Assembly (NCBI RefSeq): GCF_001428865.1
Contig: NZ_LMIV01000003.1
Span: 251,742 to 315,741 of the forward strand
DNA length: 64,000 nucleotides
Direction: 5' to 3'
Source: Sphingomonas sp. Root241
Lineage (GTDB): Bacteria; Pseudomonadota; Alphaproteobacteria; Sphingomonadales; Sphingomonadaceae
The translations under genes were made by a program, and so were the position numbers. Under the pieces are notes generated by a model. That model was not told the DNA's origin, searched no databases, and saw nothing but the letters and a program-made list of their open reading frames with translations. Position 1 is the first letter of the stretch; each line of letters starts with the position of its first letter. Below are positions 41,948 to 51,167 of this stretch, piece by piece.

Positions 41948-42472
41948 TTAGCGGACGCGTTTGAAGTGGAAGTTGCGTACGAACGGCGCGCCTGTGTTGT
42001 CGACGTTGGTGGCGGATTCGGTCATCTCCCTGCCATCGGCGGAAATGGCATAGACGCGCACGGACCCAAGAACCTTGTTCTTGGACAGGCTCATGACGAG
42101 CACATTGGGCACCGGAGCGTTCACGGCGACGCTGTCGGCTTCACTCGTATCGCCTTCGCCTGGGACCGCCTTGCCATCGCGCCGATACTGGGCTGCCATG
42201 TGCCTGACGCTGTCGTCCGGCGCGGTGATGTCGACCTCCGTCCGCCACTGGCCCGCTCCGACGTCTTTGAAGGTGAAGGTCACCCGCTTCGGGGGCGGGC
42301 CATAGGTGTCGGGCATCCGCGTCAGGTCCAGCTGCCATTCACCGAGGAAGGGCGACTGCTCGGCCACCGGCTGAGACGGAGAGCCTGGCTGCGCAATCGC
42401 AGGTCCGCCGGCGACAAGGGCTGCAGCGGCGGCAGCCAGGAACAATGTTCTGAAGGAATGCGCGTACGGCAT
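41948..42472 (-). CDS. Exported hypothetical protein, lipocalin-like pattern
   Basis: This 174-residue protein has a signal peptide (LFLAAAAAALVAGGPAIAQ). The mature part is beta-rich (FLGEWQLDLTRMPDTYGPPPKRVTFTFKDVGAGQWRTEVDITAPD), similar in layout to small lipocalin-like secreted proteins. No catalytic residues are seen. It is not syntenic with flagellar genes. Confidence 0.65.
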   Translation of the reverse strand: MPYAHSFRTLFLAAAAAALVAGGPAIAQPGSPSQPVAEQSPFLGEWQLDLTRMPDTYGPPPKRVTFTFKDVGAGQWRTEVDITAPDDSVRHMAAQYRRDGKAVPGEGDTSEADSVAVNAPVPNVLVMSLSKNKVLGSVRVYAISADGREMTESATNVDNTGAPFVRNFHFKRVR

Positions 42473-42623
42473 GTGACGTCTCCTTGTTTCGAGAAATGAC
42501 TGGGGCCATCATTTTCCGGCGATATTTCGCGTCGCGTCGCGTCGCGGCACCGCTGGCAAGCGCACGGCCTCGATCTTCGGGACGGTGCTCCCGAAGTTCC
42601 GGCAAATTAGAGAGTCGGAACCG

Positions 42624-43268
42624 CTATCCGGGGTGTTCCGTCCCGGCCGCAGGCGAGAGGTGGGCGTGCCACCGCGCTACCTTCCACACGGTGGCCAATT
42701 CGATGACCAGCACGGCGCCCTGCAGCAGCGCCTGGGTGCCGTTGAGAAAGAGCACACCCATGAAGAGGACGAGCGTCGCCGCGGCCGCCAGCGTGAGCGT
42801 TGCGAGACGCGTGACGCCGGCCCAATCGCGCTCCAGCATCACCCAGGCGAGGCGAAGATGCCCGAGTCCGATCAATAGCTGAAGAAGCGCGAGCGAAGGA
42901 ATGGCAGCCTGATAGACGCTGCGCAGAACGGGTTCATGCGCGCCGCCTTCCAGCAGTGCGCCGGAAAGCCCGTTCCCGCCCGGATAAAGATAGGGTAGCC
43001 CGAGTAGCGCGCATCCAATCTGAAGGGCGGCCATCGGGATCATCAGGCCGAGCACCAGCGCGTAGTTCGTGAGGGCGAAGCGGCCTTCCTCCCGCGTCAG
43101 CATCTCGCGCCACGCCGCCGCCAGGCAGCCCATCGCGAACAGCAGCGGCTTCCCTTCCGCCACCGCGGTCTCGAACTCCACTTGCATCGCAAGCGCCCAT
43201 TCCCGGCGGCTCTCGCCCAGGCAGCATACTGCCAAGGCCATCACCGCGCGCGACACTGCCGCCGTCAT
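42624..43268 (-). CDS. Inner-membrane protein paired with a PadR regulator
   Basis: This 214-residue protein has four clear hydrophobic segments: about 68-92 (NYALVLGLMIPMAALQIGCALLG), 118-140, 152-172 and 176-194. The N-terminal 60 residues are soluble. It starts by a 4-nt overlap with the PadR gene. PadR/membrane-protein pairs of this type are common in proteobacteria and often of unknown function. Confidence 0.7.
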   Translation of the reverse strand: MTAAVSRAVMALAVCCLGESRREWALAMQVEFETAVAEGKPLLFAMGCLAAAWREMLTREEGRFALTNYALVLGLMIPMAALQIGCALLGLPYLYPGGNGLSGALLEGGAHEPVLRSVYQAAIPSLALLQLLIGLGHLRLAWVMLERDWAGVTRLATLTLAAAATLVLFMGVLFLNGTQALLQGAVLVIELATVWKVARWHAHLSPAAGTEHPG

Positions 43269-43567
43269 GCGAGTGATCCTCTGAGTGGAAGATTCTCACG
43301 ATCGCCTGGCATCTGCAGCGCGAGTGCAAAGCCGGCCGCAGTCAGGCGATAGGCGTGGCGGGCAGGTCGGCCGGGCTGCGCCGGTTCGCGCCACTCGGCT
43401 TCGACGAGCCCCTGATCGGTCATCCGCATCAGCAACGGGTAGAGCGTTCCCGACGAGAGGCCGGTCTCCTTCATGAGATCATATCCATGCCGCCATTGCT
43501 GGCGTTGCGCGGACAGCGAATCGAGGAGGACGCGCATCTGCTTCGAGGGTTGCCGTTTCCGAGCCAT
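43265..43567 (-). CDS. PadR-family transcriptional regulator
   Basis: A 100-residue winged helix with the PadR pattern. RVLLDSLSAQRQQWRHGYDLMKETGLSSGTLYPLLMRMTDQGLVEAEW is the HTH and PARHAYRLTAAGFALA the wing/C-terminal helix. ATG 43567 is preferred over TTG/ATG further upstream. It probably represses its own operon with the membrane protein downstream. The region to flgE (43568-43749) is the shared divergent promoter space. Confidence 0.85.
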   Translation of the reverse strand: MARKRQPSKQMRVLLDSLSAQRQQWRHGYDLMKETGLSSGTLYPLLMRMTDQGLVEAEWREPAQPGRPARHAYRLTAAGFALALQMPGDRENLPLRGSLA

Positions 43568-43690
43568 TACTGAATGCAACATATGTAGATTTAAGAGTCA
43601 ACGGGGATTCGGGCGCGCCGCGCAACGATAGCGGTCATTCGCGTCGGTCGCGCATTTTCCCCCCGCCCGGCGCCCGCCCCGCTGATTTCA

Positions 43691-43700
43691 TCCTAGAATG
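43691..43700 (+). promoter_or_regulatory. TCCTAGAATG element upstream of flgE operon
   Basis: A close variant of the TCCTATAATG motif (one change), 50 bp before the flgE start. Confidence 0.5.
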
Positions 43701-43749
43701 CTCCTGTGGCCTGCGCGATCGATCCGCGGGCGTCGTCAGGAGTGATACA

Positions 43750-45051
43750 TTGAGCCTTTATTCCGCTCTCTATGCCGGCGTGTCCGGCCTCAGCGCGCAA
43801 GCGAGCGCAATGGCGACCGTCGCCGACAACATCACCAACATCAACACCGTCGGCTACAAGGGCGTCGAAGCCCAGTTCCGCACCATGGTCACCGACGGCC
43901 GTGCCAAGAGCAACTATTCGGCGGGCGGCGTCGCCGCGGCGCCGATCTCGATGGTTTCGAAGCAGGGCCTGCTCCAGGCCTCAGGCAGCAGCACCGATCT
44001 CGCGATCGACGGCGGCGGCTTCTTCGTGACTCGCGCCTCGTCGGATTCGACCGGCGACGTCGCTTATACCCGCGCCGGTGCGTTCCGCCCCGACGAGGAA
44101 GGCTATCTGCGCAACCCCGCGGGCCTCTACCTCTATGGCTGGCGCCTCGACGCATCGGGCGACTACACCAATACCGGTAGCGTCGAAGCGCTCGAGCCGG
44201 TGCGTGTGAGCGACCTGATCGGCACCGCTTCGCCGACCACGCGCATCCAGGCGCGCATGAACCTGCAGTCCACCACCCCGAACTATGCGGGGGCCTATAC
44301 CGCCGGTGACCTGGCGTCGGGCGCGGTCACCCCGCAGTTCACGCGCTCGTTCGACGTGTCGGATTCGCAGGGCGGATCGCACCGCGTGACGATGGGCTTC
44401 ATCAAGACGGGTGCGAACACCTGGCAGAGCGAAGTCTATTCGAGCCCGGCCAGCGACGTCACCGCCGCGGGCGGCGTGCTCGCCAGCGGGACGATCAAGT
44501 TCAACGGCGACGGCAGCCTCGATCGCGCGGGTTCGACCGCGGCCTTGTTCAATCCGCTCGGCGTGACCTGGACCAACAATGCCGGCTCGGTTCCGATCAC
44601 GCTGGCGCTCGGCAGCGACGACGGTATCGACGGCATCACCCAGTTCGGCACCGAGAGCTCGCTGATCTCGTCGAACGTCGACGGTGGCATGCTCGGCAAT
44701 CTCTCCTCGGTCGAGATCAGCAAGGAGGGCGTGGTCAACGCGATCTTCTCCGATGGCTCGACGCGTAAGGTGTTCCAGCTGCCGATAGCCACCTTCCAGA
44801 ACCCGGATGGCCTCACTCGCCTCTCGGGCAACGCCTACACTCTCAGCCGCGCCTCGGGCGGCATGACGCTCAACGCTCCGGGCCAGCTCGGCGCGGGCGG
44901 GATCGCTTCCAACTCGCTGGAGGCTTCGACCGTCGATCTGGCGGGCGAGTTCACCAACATGATCCGCTTCCAGCGGGCCTATAGCGCTTCGTCGAAGATC
45001 ATCACCACGGTCGACGACATGCTGCGCGAAGTGAGCGACCTGAAGCGCTGA
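43750..45051 (+). CDS. flgE: Flagellar hook protein FlgE
   Basis: This 433-residue axial protein has N-terminal SLYSALYAGVSGLSAQASAMATVADNITNINTVGYKG (rod/hook N-D0 domain with the NNI/NTVGYK signature) and C-terminal SLEASTVDLAGEFTNMIRFQRAYSASSKIITTVDDMLREV (C-D0). The central hypervariable D1/D2 region (FlgE-type DGSTRKVFQLPIATF) distinguishes it from FlgF/FlgG. The start is TTG 43750 with AGGAG 6 nt upstream. It heads flgE-flgK-flgL. Confidence 0.95.
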   Translation: MSLYSALYAGVSGLSAQASAMATVADNITNINTVGYKGVEAQFRTMVTDGRAKSNYSAGGVAAAPISMVSKQGLLQASGSSTDLAIDGGGFFVTRASSDSTGDVAYTRAGAFRPDEEGYLRNPAGLYLYGWRLDASGDYTNTGSVEALEPVRVSDLIGTASPTTRIQARMNLQSTTPNYAGAYTAGDLASGAVTPQFTRSFDVSDSQGGSHRVTMGFIKTGANTWQSEVYSSPASDVTAAGGVLASGTIKFNGDGSLDRAGSTAALFNPLGVTWTNNAGSVPITLALGSDDGIDGITQFGTESSLISSNVDGGMLGNLSSVEISKEGVVNAIFSDGSTRKVFQLPIATFQNPDGLTRLSGNAYTLSRASGGMTLNAPGQLGAGGIASNSLEASTVDLAGEFTNMIRFQRAYSASSKIITTVDDMLREVSDLKR

Positions 45052-45078
45052 TCCTCCAATATCCGAGAACCATAAGCG

Positions 45079-47175
45079 ATGTCGCTCAATCACATCCTCG
45101 GATCCGCGGTTTCCGGCCTGGCAGCAGCCCAGGCCGGACTCCGCTCGGTATCGAACAACATCGCCAATGTCGGGGTGTCGGGCTATGCGCGCGAGCGCGT
45201 CAACCTCACCACCGGCGTGGCCGCGGGCCAGGTGGCCGGCGTCGTGGTGGGCGAGCCTAGCCGCGTCGCCGATCGCTTCCTCGAGGCCAATGTCTATCGC
45301 CGCGCGGGCGATTATGGCCGTGCGGACGTCACCGCGGGCTATCTCGACCGGCTGCAGTCGCTGTTGGGCGAGCCCGGCGCGACCTCCGGCCTCCCGGCGC
45401 GGCTCGACGCGGTCACCGCGTCGGCGGTGGCGATGACCGGCTCGCAATCCTCGGCGCAAACCGTCGCGGTGTTCACGTCCGATGTGCAGGACGCGATCGA
45501 TTCGATGCAGCAGCTCCAGACCGATGTCGATGGCCTGCGCGGCGACGTCGAGTCCGAGGTCGGCTATTCAGTCGACAAGATCAACGGCCTGCTCAAGCGC
45601 ATCCACGAGCTCAACGCTACCGTCGCCGCGGCGACCGGGCTGGGCAAGAATGTCGGCGGTGCCGCCGATCAGCGGATGAGCGCGATCGAGGAGCTGAGCA
45701 GCCTGATCGCCGTCAATGTCCGCGAGCAGCCGGACGGTCGCGTCTCGATCGAGACTGCGAACGGCGCGGCGCTGCTCGACAAGAGGCTGCGCCAGCTTTC
45801 CTATCCCAATTCGGGGCTCGGCGCCGCGCAGCCTATTTATCCGACGATCGAGATCCGCTTCGCCGAGGACAGTGGCGCGATGGGGGCAGCGACGGGCGAG
45901 AAGCTCGATTCCGCTGCGGTGGGCGGCAAGCTCGGCGGGCTGCTCGATCTGCGCGATCGCGCGCTGCCGGCTTTTTCCGAACAGATGGGCGTACTCTTCT
46001 CGGGACTCTCCGAGGCGCTCAACGCCGTCTCCAACGCCGGCAGCACCGTGCCGCCGCCCGTTAGCCTGGACGGACGCCAGACCGGCCTCGTCGGCAGCGA
46101 TCGGCTGGGCTTCACCGGCGCCGCGACTTTCGCGGTGACCAAGGCCGACGGAACTCTGGTCGCCAAGACCAGCATCGACTTCGGCGCGATGCCCGCCGGT
46201 GCGACGATCGACGACATGGTCACTGCGATCAACGGGGGACTGGGCGGATCTGCGACGGCGAGCTTCACCGACGGCAAGCTCAGCATCAAGGCGAACGGCG
46301 CCGGCAACGGTGTCGTCGTCGCGCAGAACGAAACCAACCCCAGCGCGCGCGCCGGCGTGGGGGTTTCGCAATATTTCGGGCTCAACGACGTGGTCCGCAG
46401 CGATTCGAGTTCGCTGGTCCCCTCCGGTCTCACCACCGGCGACGCGCACGGCTTCGCCACGGGCGAGACCGCACAGATCGTGTTGCGCGACGCCACCGGC
46501 CGGGCACTGACCAGCTATACGCTCAGCCCGACCGCCGGCGGCACGGTCGGCGATCTGGTGAGCGAACTCAATTCGAGCCCGCTCGGCGATTTCGGCGACT
46601 TCAGCCTCGACGATCGCGGGCGCATGCGCTTCGAGCCCACCGGCTCGCTTTCGGGCGCGACGCTCTCGATCCCCTCGGACTCGACCGATCGCTACGGTTC
46701 CGGGGAGGGATTCTCGTCGCTTCTCGGCCTGACCGGCGCGTCGAGTGGCCTCAAGGACGCGCAGGTGCGCCCCGAAGTGCTCGCCAGCCCGACCAAGCTG
46801 CCGCTCGCGCGTTTCCAGGAAAATGCGGTGGTGGGCGCCAAGGCGCTCGGCGCGGGCGACACGCGCGGCGCCACGGCGTTCGTGGACAAGCTGGCCAGCG
46901 CGCTCGACCTCGGCAAGGACGGCAAGACCACGATCGAGCGCTTCTCGAGCCTGTTGCTTGGCCGTGCCGGGCTCGAGGCGAGCCAGGCGGAGGATAATCT
47001 GCTCGATGCCGCGGCGCGTCGCGACGACGCGGTCAACCGGCGCGACAGCTTCTCGGGCGTCAACATCGACGAGGAACTGGCGCAGATGGTGATCCTGCAG
47101 AACAGCTATTCCGCCGCCGCCCGCGTGATCTCCACTGCGTCGGAAATGTACGACACCCTGCTCAACATGGTCTGA
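45079..47175 (+). CDS. flgK: Hook-associated protein 1, FlgK
   Basis: This 698-residue junction protein has N-terminal SLNHILGSAVSGLAAAQAGLRSVSNNIANVGVSGYARE and C-terminal FSGVNIDEELAQMVILQNSYSAAARVISTASEMYDTLLNMV, the terminal helices of HAP1. Ala/Gly/Ser-rich central domains extend it beyond the enteric length (about 547), as is usual in alphaproteobacteria. It lies 27 bp after flgE and 11 bp before flgL. Confidence 0.95.
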   Translation: MSLNHILGSAVSGLAAAQAGLRSVSNNIANVGVSGYARERVNLTTGVAAGQVAGVVVGEPSRVADRFLEANVYRRAGDYGRADVTAGYLDRLQSLLGEPGATSGLPARLDAVTASAVAMTGSQSSAQTVAVFTSDVQDAIDSMQQLQTDVDGLRGDVESEVGYSVDKINGLLKRIHELNATVAAATGLGKNVGGAADQRMSAIEELSSLIAVNVREQPDGRVSIETANGAALLDKRLRQLSYPNSGLGAAQPIYPTIEIRFAEDSGAMGAATGEKLDSAAVGGKLGGLLDLRDRALPAFSEQMGVLFSGLSEALNAVSNAGSTVPPPVSLDGRQTGLVGSDRLGFTGAATFAVTKADGTLVAKTSIDFGAMPAGATIDDMVTAINGGLGGSATASFTDGKLSIKANGAGNGVVVAQNETNPSARAGVGVSQYFGLNDVVRSDSSSLVPSGLTTGDAHGFATGETAQIVLRDATGRALTSYTLSPTAGGTVGDLVSELNSSPLGDFGDFSLDDRGRMRFEPTGSLSGATLSIPSDSTDRYGSGEGFSSLLGLTGASSGLKDAQVRPEVLASPTKLPLARFQENAVVGAKALGAGDTRGATAFVDKLASALDLGKDGKTTIERFSSLLLGRAGLEASQAEDNLLDAAARRDDAVNRRDSFSGVNIDEELAQMVILQNSYSAAARVISTASEMYDTLLNMV

Positions 47176-47186
47176 TCGGAAACCCA

Positions 47187-48095
47187 ATGACTCGCGTAGC
47201 CACCATTCCGCTCCAGCGCACCATGTCGAGCGCGATCCAGCGTTCGCAGGAAGCGTTGGCGGTCACTCAGCAGCGTCTTTCCACCGGCAAGAAGGCGGCG
47301 GACTTCGCCGATCTCGGCACCGAGACGGTACGCAACCTCTCGGCGCACAGCCTGCTCGCACGCCAGGATGCGCAGTCGACCGTGTCGAAGCGCGTCGCCA
47401 CCACGCTCTCGATCTATCAGGGCCATCTCGAGGGTATCGAGAGTGCCGTCGGCGATCTCAAGACCGACATCCTCAAGGCGATCGGCACCGGCGACGCCGC
47501 CGGCCTGCAGGAAGCGATCGAGACTGCGTTCAGCCAGTATCGCACCTCGCTGAACGGGAACGAGGGCGGCGCGCCGCTGTTCGCCGGATCGCAGACCGAA
47601 GGTCACCCCTTTACTCCCGACACGCTCGCCGACGTCGCTTCGACAAACGCGGTCGATGCCTTCAAGGACGACGGCGTCCGCGCGAGCGCACGCGTCGCCG
47701 ACGGAGTCGACGTGACCTATGGCATCACCGCCAGCGCGGTGGGCAAGGATCTGTACACGGCGTTCCGGACGCTCGCGCAGGCGGGCACGATCGGCTCCAA
47801 GCCGACGGCCGCGCAGTTCGACGCGCTCAAGCAGGCAGTGGGCGAGCTCGGCACCGGGATCGATAGCCTGCGGGCGGTCAACGCCGACAATGGCCGCAAG
47901 CAGAACCAGGTCGAGACGCTCGCCACGCGCGGCGAGGAGCGCTCGCTGCTGCTCCAGGGCGTAATCGAAACCAACGAGGATGCGGATCTGGGTCAGGTCG
48001 CGATGGACCTGGCGCAGCAGAAGACGATGTTGCAGGCGAGCTATTCGGTGTTCTCGCAGCTCTCCGATCTGAGCCTGGTCAACTATATCCGCTGA
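47187..48095 (+). CDS. flgL: Hook-associated protein 3, FlgL
   Basis: This 302-residue flagellin-like protein has N-terminal RTMSSAIQRSQEALAVTQQRLSTGKKAADFADLGTETVR and C-terminal EDADLGQVAMDLAQQKTMLQASYSVFSQLSDLSLVNYIR. The pairing with flgK upstream and the lack of the flagellin VSS..DD start identify it as FlgL rather than filament. It ends the operon with a terminator at 48121-48152. Confidence 0.9.
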   Translation: MTRVATIPLQRTMSSAIQRSQEALAVTQQRLSTGKKAADFADLGTETVRNLSAHSLLARQDAQSTVSKRVATTLSIYQGHLEGIESAVGDLKTDILKAIGTGDAAGLQEAIETAFSQYRTSLNGNEGGAPLFAGSQTEGHPFTPDTLADVASTNAVDAFKDDGVRASARVADGVDVTYGITASAVGKDLYTAFRTLAQAGTIGSKPTAAQFDALKQAVGELGTGIDSLRAVNADNGRKQNQVETLATRGEERSLLLQGVIETNEDADLGQVAMDLAQQKTMLQASYSVFSQLSDLSLVNYIR

Positions 48096-48120
48096 TCGCC
48101 GGCGGTTTCGAATAGGGAAG

Positions 48121-48152
48121 GGGGTCTGCTGCACGCGCAGCAGGCCCCTTTT
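48121..48152 (+). terminator. Terminator of flgE-flgK-flgL
   Basis: GGGGTCTGCTGC and GCAGCAGGCCCC pair with one G-U position around ACGC, followed by TTTT. Confidence 0.85.
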
Positions 48153-48177
48153 CGTTCTGACGCTCCCCTCCCTGGAA

Positions 48178-49950
48178 CTACGAAGCCGCGTCGAGCAGGT
48201 CGCCGATCGCGCCGGCAGGGCTCGCCTGCGGGATCGCGGTCATCGCAGCGCCGATCGCGGCGGGATCGATGCTGCCGACCTTCCGGGTCAGCACGTCGAA
48301 CGCCTGGCCGCTGGGCAGGGTCTTGAACGCCGCGGCGTAGCGCGCGCGGAGCGCCTCGAGCTGATCCTCGCGGCCGAGCATCGCCAGCGCGACGGCCTGG
48401 CGGAGCACCGCGGCCTGCGCGGGTTCGCTCAGACCCTTGGGCGCGGGGAGCGCATTCTCGCCGACGAAGTTGCCCCAGTCCTTTGCCTGCCAGCGCATTT
48501 CGGCGCGGATCGCGTGCGCGTCGGGCAGGTCATCAAGCGCGGCCATCGCCGCGTCGGTCCTGCCGAGACGGTGGAGCGCGACAGCCTCGACGCGCTTGCG
48601 GTCGTACCGCATCGCGTCCGAATAGCTGGCCTGCTCGGTGGTGCGGATCGCGTCGAGGGCGCGGTCGGGGCGGCCGGCGAGGATATGGAGTGTCGCGACC
48701 TTCACCGAGAGCGGGCCCTGCGCCACGTCCTGTGCGCGCTGGGTGAGCTGATATTGGAGCAATTCGGCGGCGCGGGCATAGAGTCCCGCGTCCTGCAGGC
48801 GGCCGGCGAGGCGAAACACGAGCGCATCGCCCTCGCCGCCCGCAGGGGCGAGCTCGCGGAAATCCCAATAGAGGCCGGCGGCTTCGGCCAGCGATACGCT
48901 GCTGTCCGGCGCCAGCGCTGCGGCGAGCGCGGCCTGAAGCTCGGCGAGCATCGGCGCAGCCTTCTTGCCGATCCTGAAATAACGGATCAGCGCGGCGCCG
49001 GCGCGGAGCTGCCCGCGCAGGTCGTGCGCCTCGGTGGCGAGGCGGAGTTCGATCTCCAGCGCGCGCTGCTCGACGGCGCCGCCGCGCCAGCCGAAGCGCA
49101 GGTCTCCCAGCTGCTTCATCGCATCGGCGGGGGACAGGCTGTGCGTGACCAGCCCGGCCTCGATCATGCCCAGCTTTGCCTGGGCGCGGACTGCGGCACC
49201 GCCGTTGCGTGCGGCACGTTCGAGCCGGAAACGACCCCCTTGCGGATCACCGGTGGCGACAAGCGCGCGGCCGCGCAGGACATTGGCCTCGGGATTCCGG
49301 TCACCGAACAGCTTGAGCCAGGCGAGCGCGGGCCTGGGCTGGCCGGCGTCGATCGCGGCACCGGCGGCGGCGAGCACGAAGGGCGCACGCGCCTCGGGGC
49401 TGCGGCCGTTGATCGCGGGCAGCGCGCAATTGACCTGGCGGATCGCATCCTCGGCGGCGCCGGCATGCGCGAAGGCGCGCAGCCGCCAGGCACAGGCCTC
49501 GGGATTGGCGGAGAGCTCTTCGGCGGAGAGCGCGGAAATCGCATCCTCGTCGCGCTCGACCAAGGTCAGCGCGACGCCGCGGGCGAGGAGATAGGAAGCG
49601 ACGAGGCCGAGATCGCGGTCGCCGGACTGCATCACGTCGAGCACGCCCAGCGCCTCGGCGCCGTGGCCTTCGCCGATCAGGCCGAGCGCATAGGTCCAGC
49701 GGCGAAGCTGACGGTTCTCGGGACGCGAGGCGGCGAGCAATGCCCAGCCGGCTTCGCCGGTCTCGCCGTGCCAGCCCGAAGCGCCGGTGATCATCGGTAC
49801 CTGCGCGAGCTGGGCGGCGAAGGGCGGCAGTATCGAGGGTGCGGCGCCGGTTCCCGGGCGCGACGCGGCAGCGGGCGCGGCATCGGTGCCGGCCGCATGC
49901 GGCGCGACGGTGGTGGCGCCGGCGAGCAAGGCGATGAGCGCAGTACGCAT
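48178..49950 (-). CDS. Exported TPR-like repeat protein in flagellar cluster
   Basis: This 590-residue protein has a short signal-like N-terminus (RTALIALLAGATTVAPHAAG). Nearly continuous helix pairs follow (WTYALGLIGEGHGAEALGVLDVMQSG, LAGRLQDAGLYARAAELLQYQLTQRAQ, TLHILAGRPDRALDAIRTTEQ), consistent with tetratricopeptide-like repeats. Its start overlaps the stop of the small membrane-protein gene by one base. The pair has a TATAAT-type flagellar promoter element. A periplasmic scaffold for basal-body or motor parts is a reasonable guess but unproven. Confidence 0.7.
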   Translation of the reverse strand: MRTALIALLAGATTVAPHAAGTDAAPAAASRPGTGAAPSILPPFAAQLAQVPMITGASGWHGETGEAGWALLAASRPENRQLRRWTYALGLIGEGHGAEALGVLDVMQSGDRDLGLVASYLLARGVALTLVERDEDAISALSAEELSANPEACAWRLRAFAHAGAAEDAIRQVNCALPAINGRSPEARAPFVLAAAGAAIDAGQPRPALAWLKLFGDRNPEANVLRGRALVATGDPQGGRFRLERAARNGGAAVRAQAKLGMIEAGLVTHSLSPADAMKQLGDLRFGWRGGAVEQRALEIELRLATEAHDLRGQLRAGAALIRYFRIGKKAAPMLAELQAALAAALAPDSSVSLAEAAGLYWDFRELAPAGGEGDALVFRLAGRLQDAGLYARAAELLQYQLTQRAQDVAQGPLSVKVATLHILAGRPDRALDAIRTTEQASYSDAMRYDRKRVEAVALHRLGRTDAAMAALDDLPDAHAIRAEMRWQAKDWGNFVGENALPAPKGLSEPAQAAVLRQAVALAMLGREDQLEALRARYAAAFKTLPSGQAFDVLTRKVGSIDPAAIGAAMTAIPQASPAGAIGDLLDAAS

Positions 49951-50219
49951 CAGCCGAGCCCGAGCGGACGGATGACCGCGACGAGCACGCCGCCGGCCGC
50001 ACAGGCGAGCAGGAACAGTCCGGCCGGAAGCAGTGGAAGCCCGCTCTTCGCGGTCACGACGTCGACCGGGGCAGCCGCCGCGGCACCGATGCCTGCGCCG
50101 CCGACCACTTCGAAGGAATCAGGATCAGCCTCGATCGTCGTCGCATCGCCACGACGGCGCTGGACTTCGGCCGGATCCTGGACGACGCGCATCCTTCCCG
50201 GGCGTTGATCGTGGCTCAC
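49950..50219 (-). CDS. Small single-pass membrane protein in flagellar cluster
   Basis: This 89-residue protein has a hydrophilic N-terminal half (RVVQDPAEVQRRRGDATTIEADPDSFEV) and one C-terminal transmembrane segment (LPLLPAGLFLLACAAGGVLVAVI). It starts at GTG 50219. It is coupled to the TPR-like gene by a one-base stop/start overlap, and the CTATTATAG element lies 27 bp upstream. No family is recognised; context suggests a motility accessory. Confidence 0.65.
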   Translation of the reverse strand: MSHDQRPGRMRVVQDPAEVQRRRGDATTIEADPDSFEVVGGAGIGAAAAAPVDVVTAKSGLPLLPAGLFLLACAAGGVLVAVIRPLGLG

Positions 50220-50245
50220 TGCGGCACCTTCTTACTCATTTCATT

Positions 50246-50254
50246 CTATTATAG
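50246..50254. promoter_or_regulatory. Palindromic CTATTATAG element between divergent genes
   Basis: Read on the minus strand it gives TCTATAATAG for 50219; read on the plus strand it gives CTATTAT for 50298. It is 27 and 44 bp from the two starts. The same palindrome occurs between fliL and flgF. Confidence 0.6.
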
Positions 50255-50297
50255 AGGCATGGGCGCGCACCCGGCCGTCCGACCGAGGAGTTTTGAC

Positions 50298-50711
50298 GTG
50301 CGTAGATCCGTGGCCACGCTCGCGCTGACGACGGCGCTGGTGCCCTTTCCGGGCGGCGGGGCACAGGCGTCCGGCGGTGGTGTCGGCACCGTTGCGGGCG
50401 GGCTCAACCTCGTGCCGATGGAAGAAGTGACCGTGCCGATCATCGAGGCCGATCGCATCGCCGGAAACATGCGCTTCAAGCTCGTGATCGAGGCAGCCAG
50501 TGTCGAGGCGCTGGCCAAGGCGGCCGGCGCGATGCCCAGATTGCGCGAAGCGACCGTTGCCGCCGCGCTCGAATTCGCCCGGCTCAACGCCTCGGGCGCG
50601 CGCGCGGTCGATGCCGGGCGCCTCGACCACGATCTCAACGCCGCGCTCAAAGCCGCCGAACCCGGCGTCTCGCGCGTGCTGATCGTCGAGATCGCCGCCA
50701 GCTATAGTTGA
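50298..50711 (+). CDS. Exported hypothetical protein, weakly FliL-like
   Basis: This 137-residue protein starts at GTG 50298, with GAGGAG 7 nt upstream. A signal-like stretch (SVATLALTTALVPFPGGGAQA) precedes a region VPMEEVTVPIIEADRIAGNMRFKLVIEAAS and ends EPGVSRVLIVEIAASYS. The strand-helix-strand layout recalls the FliL/stomatin-like periplasmic domain, where a regulatory interaction with the stator is known. Identity is too weak by eye to name it. It is divergent from the 48178-50219 pair. Confidence 0.6.
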   Translation: MRRSVATLALTTALVPFPGGGAQASGGGVGTVAGGLNLVPMEEVTVPIIEADRIAGNMRFKLVIEAASVEALAKAAGAMPRLREATVAAALEFARLNASGARAVDAGRLDHDLNAALKAAEPGVSRVLIVEIAASYS

Positions 50712-51167
50712 CAGTCCTTGCCAACCATGAGGTTGGCGAAAAGCGGCGATATGGTTCGGAACCAACCTTTTGGTTGGCTTGAAAAATGGCGGATTTCCGC
50801 CGTTTTCGTGCGATCTGGCCGCATACCGGTTAGCAGTTGCTTGACGCGTTTTCGCATTTGCGTGTCAAGCGACAAGACGGCGCGTCGGCGGGCTGGGCGA
50901 GGAAAATGTCTGGCGCGCATGCGCGGAACGAAAGCGGATCAAATCCTACATTGCCAGCGAATTCGGTGCGGGCTGGTCTCCGCCGGCGGTTACGCGGCCA
51001 ATCCGAGCCGTTCGCTCCACAATCCACACTTTTCGATCCGGATGACGACGTTCCGCCGCTATTTTTTTTGGGGATACAAATAGGATTTCAGTGCTTAGTT
51101 CGCCTTTTGTTCCGATTCGCAGAGCGGTGCTACGGTGGCCCGCGGGATCGGAACGGAGGATGATTTT
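50712..51167. other. Intergenic region with four hairpins
   Basis: 456 bp with no gene. GCCAACC-ATGA-GGTTGGC (50720-50737), CCAACC-TTTT-GGTTGG (50762-50777) and GGCGG-ATTT-CCGCC-GTTTTC (50788-50807) follow the stop codon; the last is a probable terminator. A further stem GCTTGACGCG (50839-50848)/CGTGTCAAGC (50861-50870), with one mismatch, may be an operator or attenuator. The end is AT-rich (T-tract at about 51060-51070) before the beta-helix gene. Confidence 0.55.

Noticed and set aside
42528..42547. GCGTC short tandem repeat as a phase-variation tract
   Set aside because: Only about three and a half units, in an intergenic space far from a promoter element; too short to claim variation.
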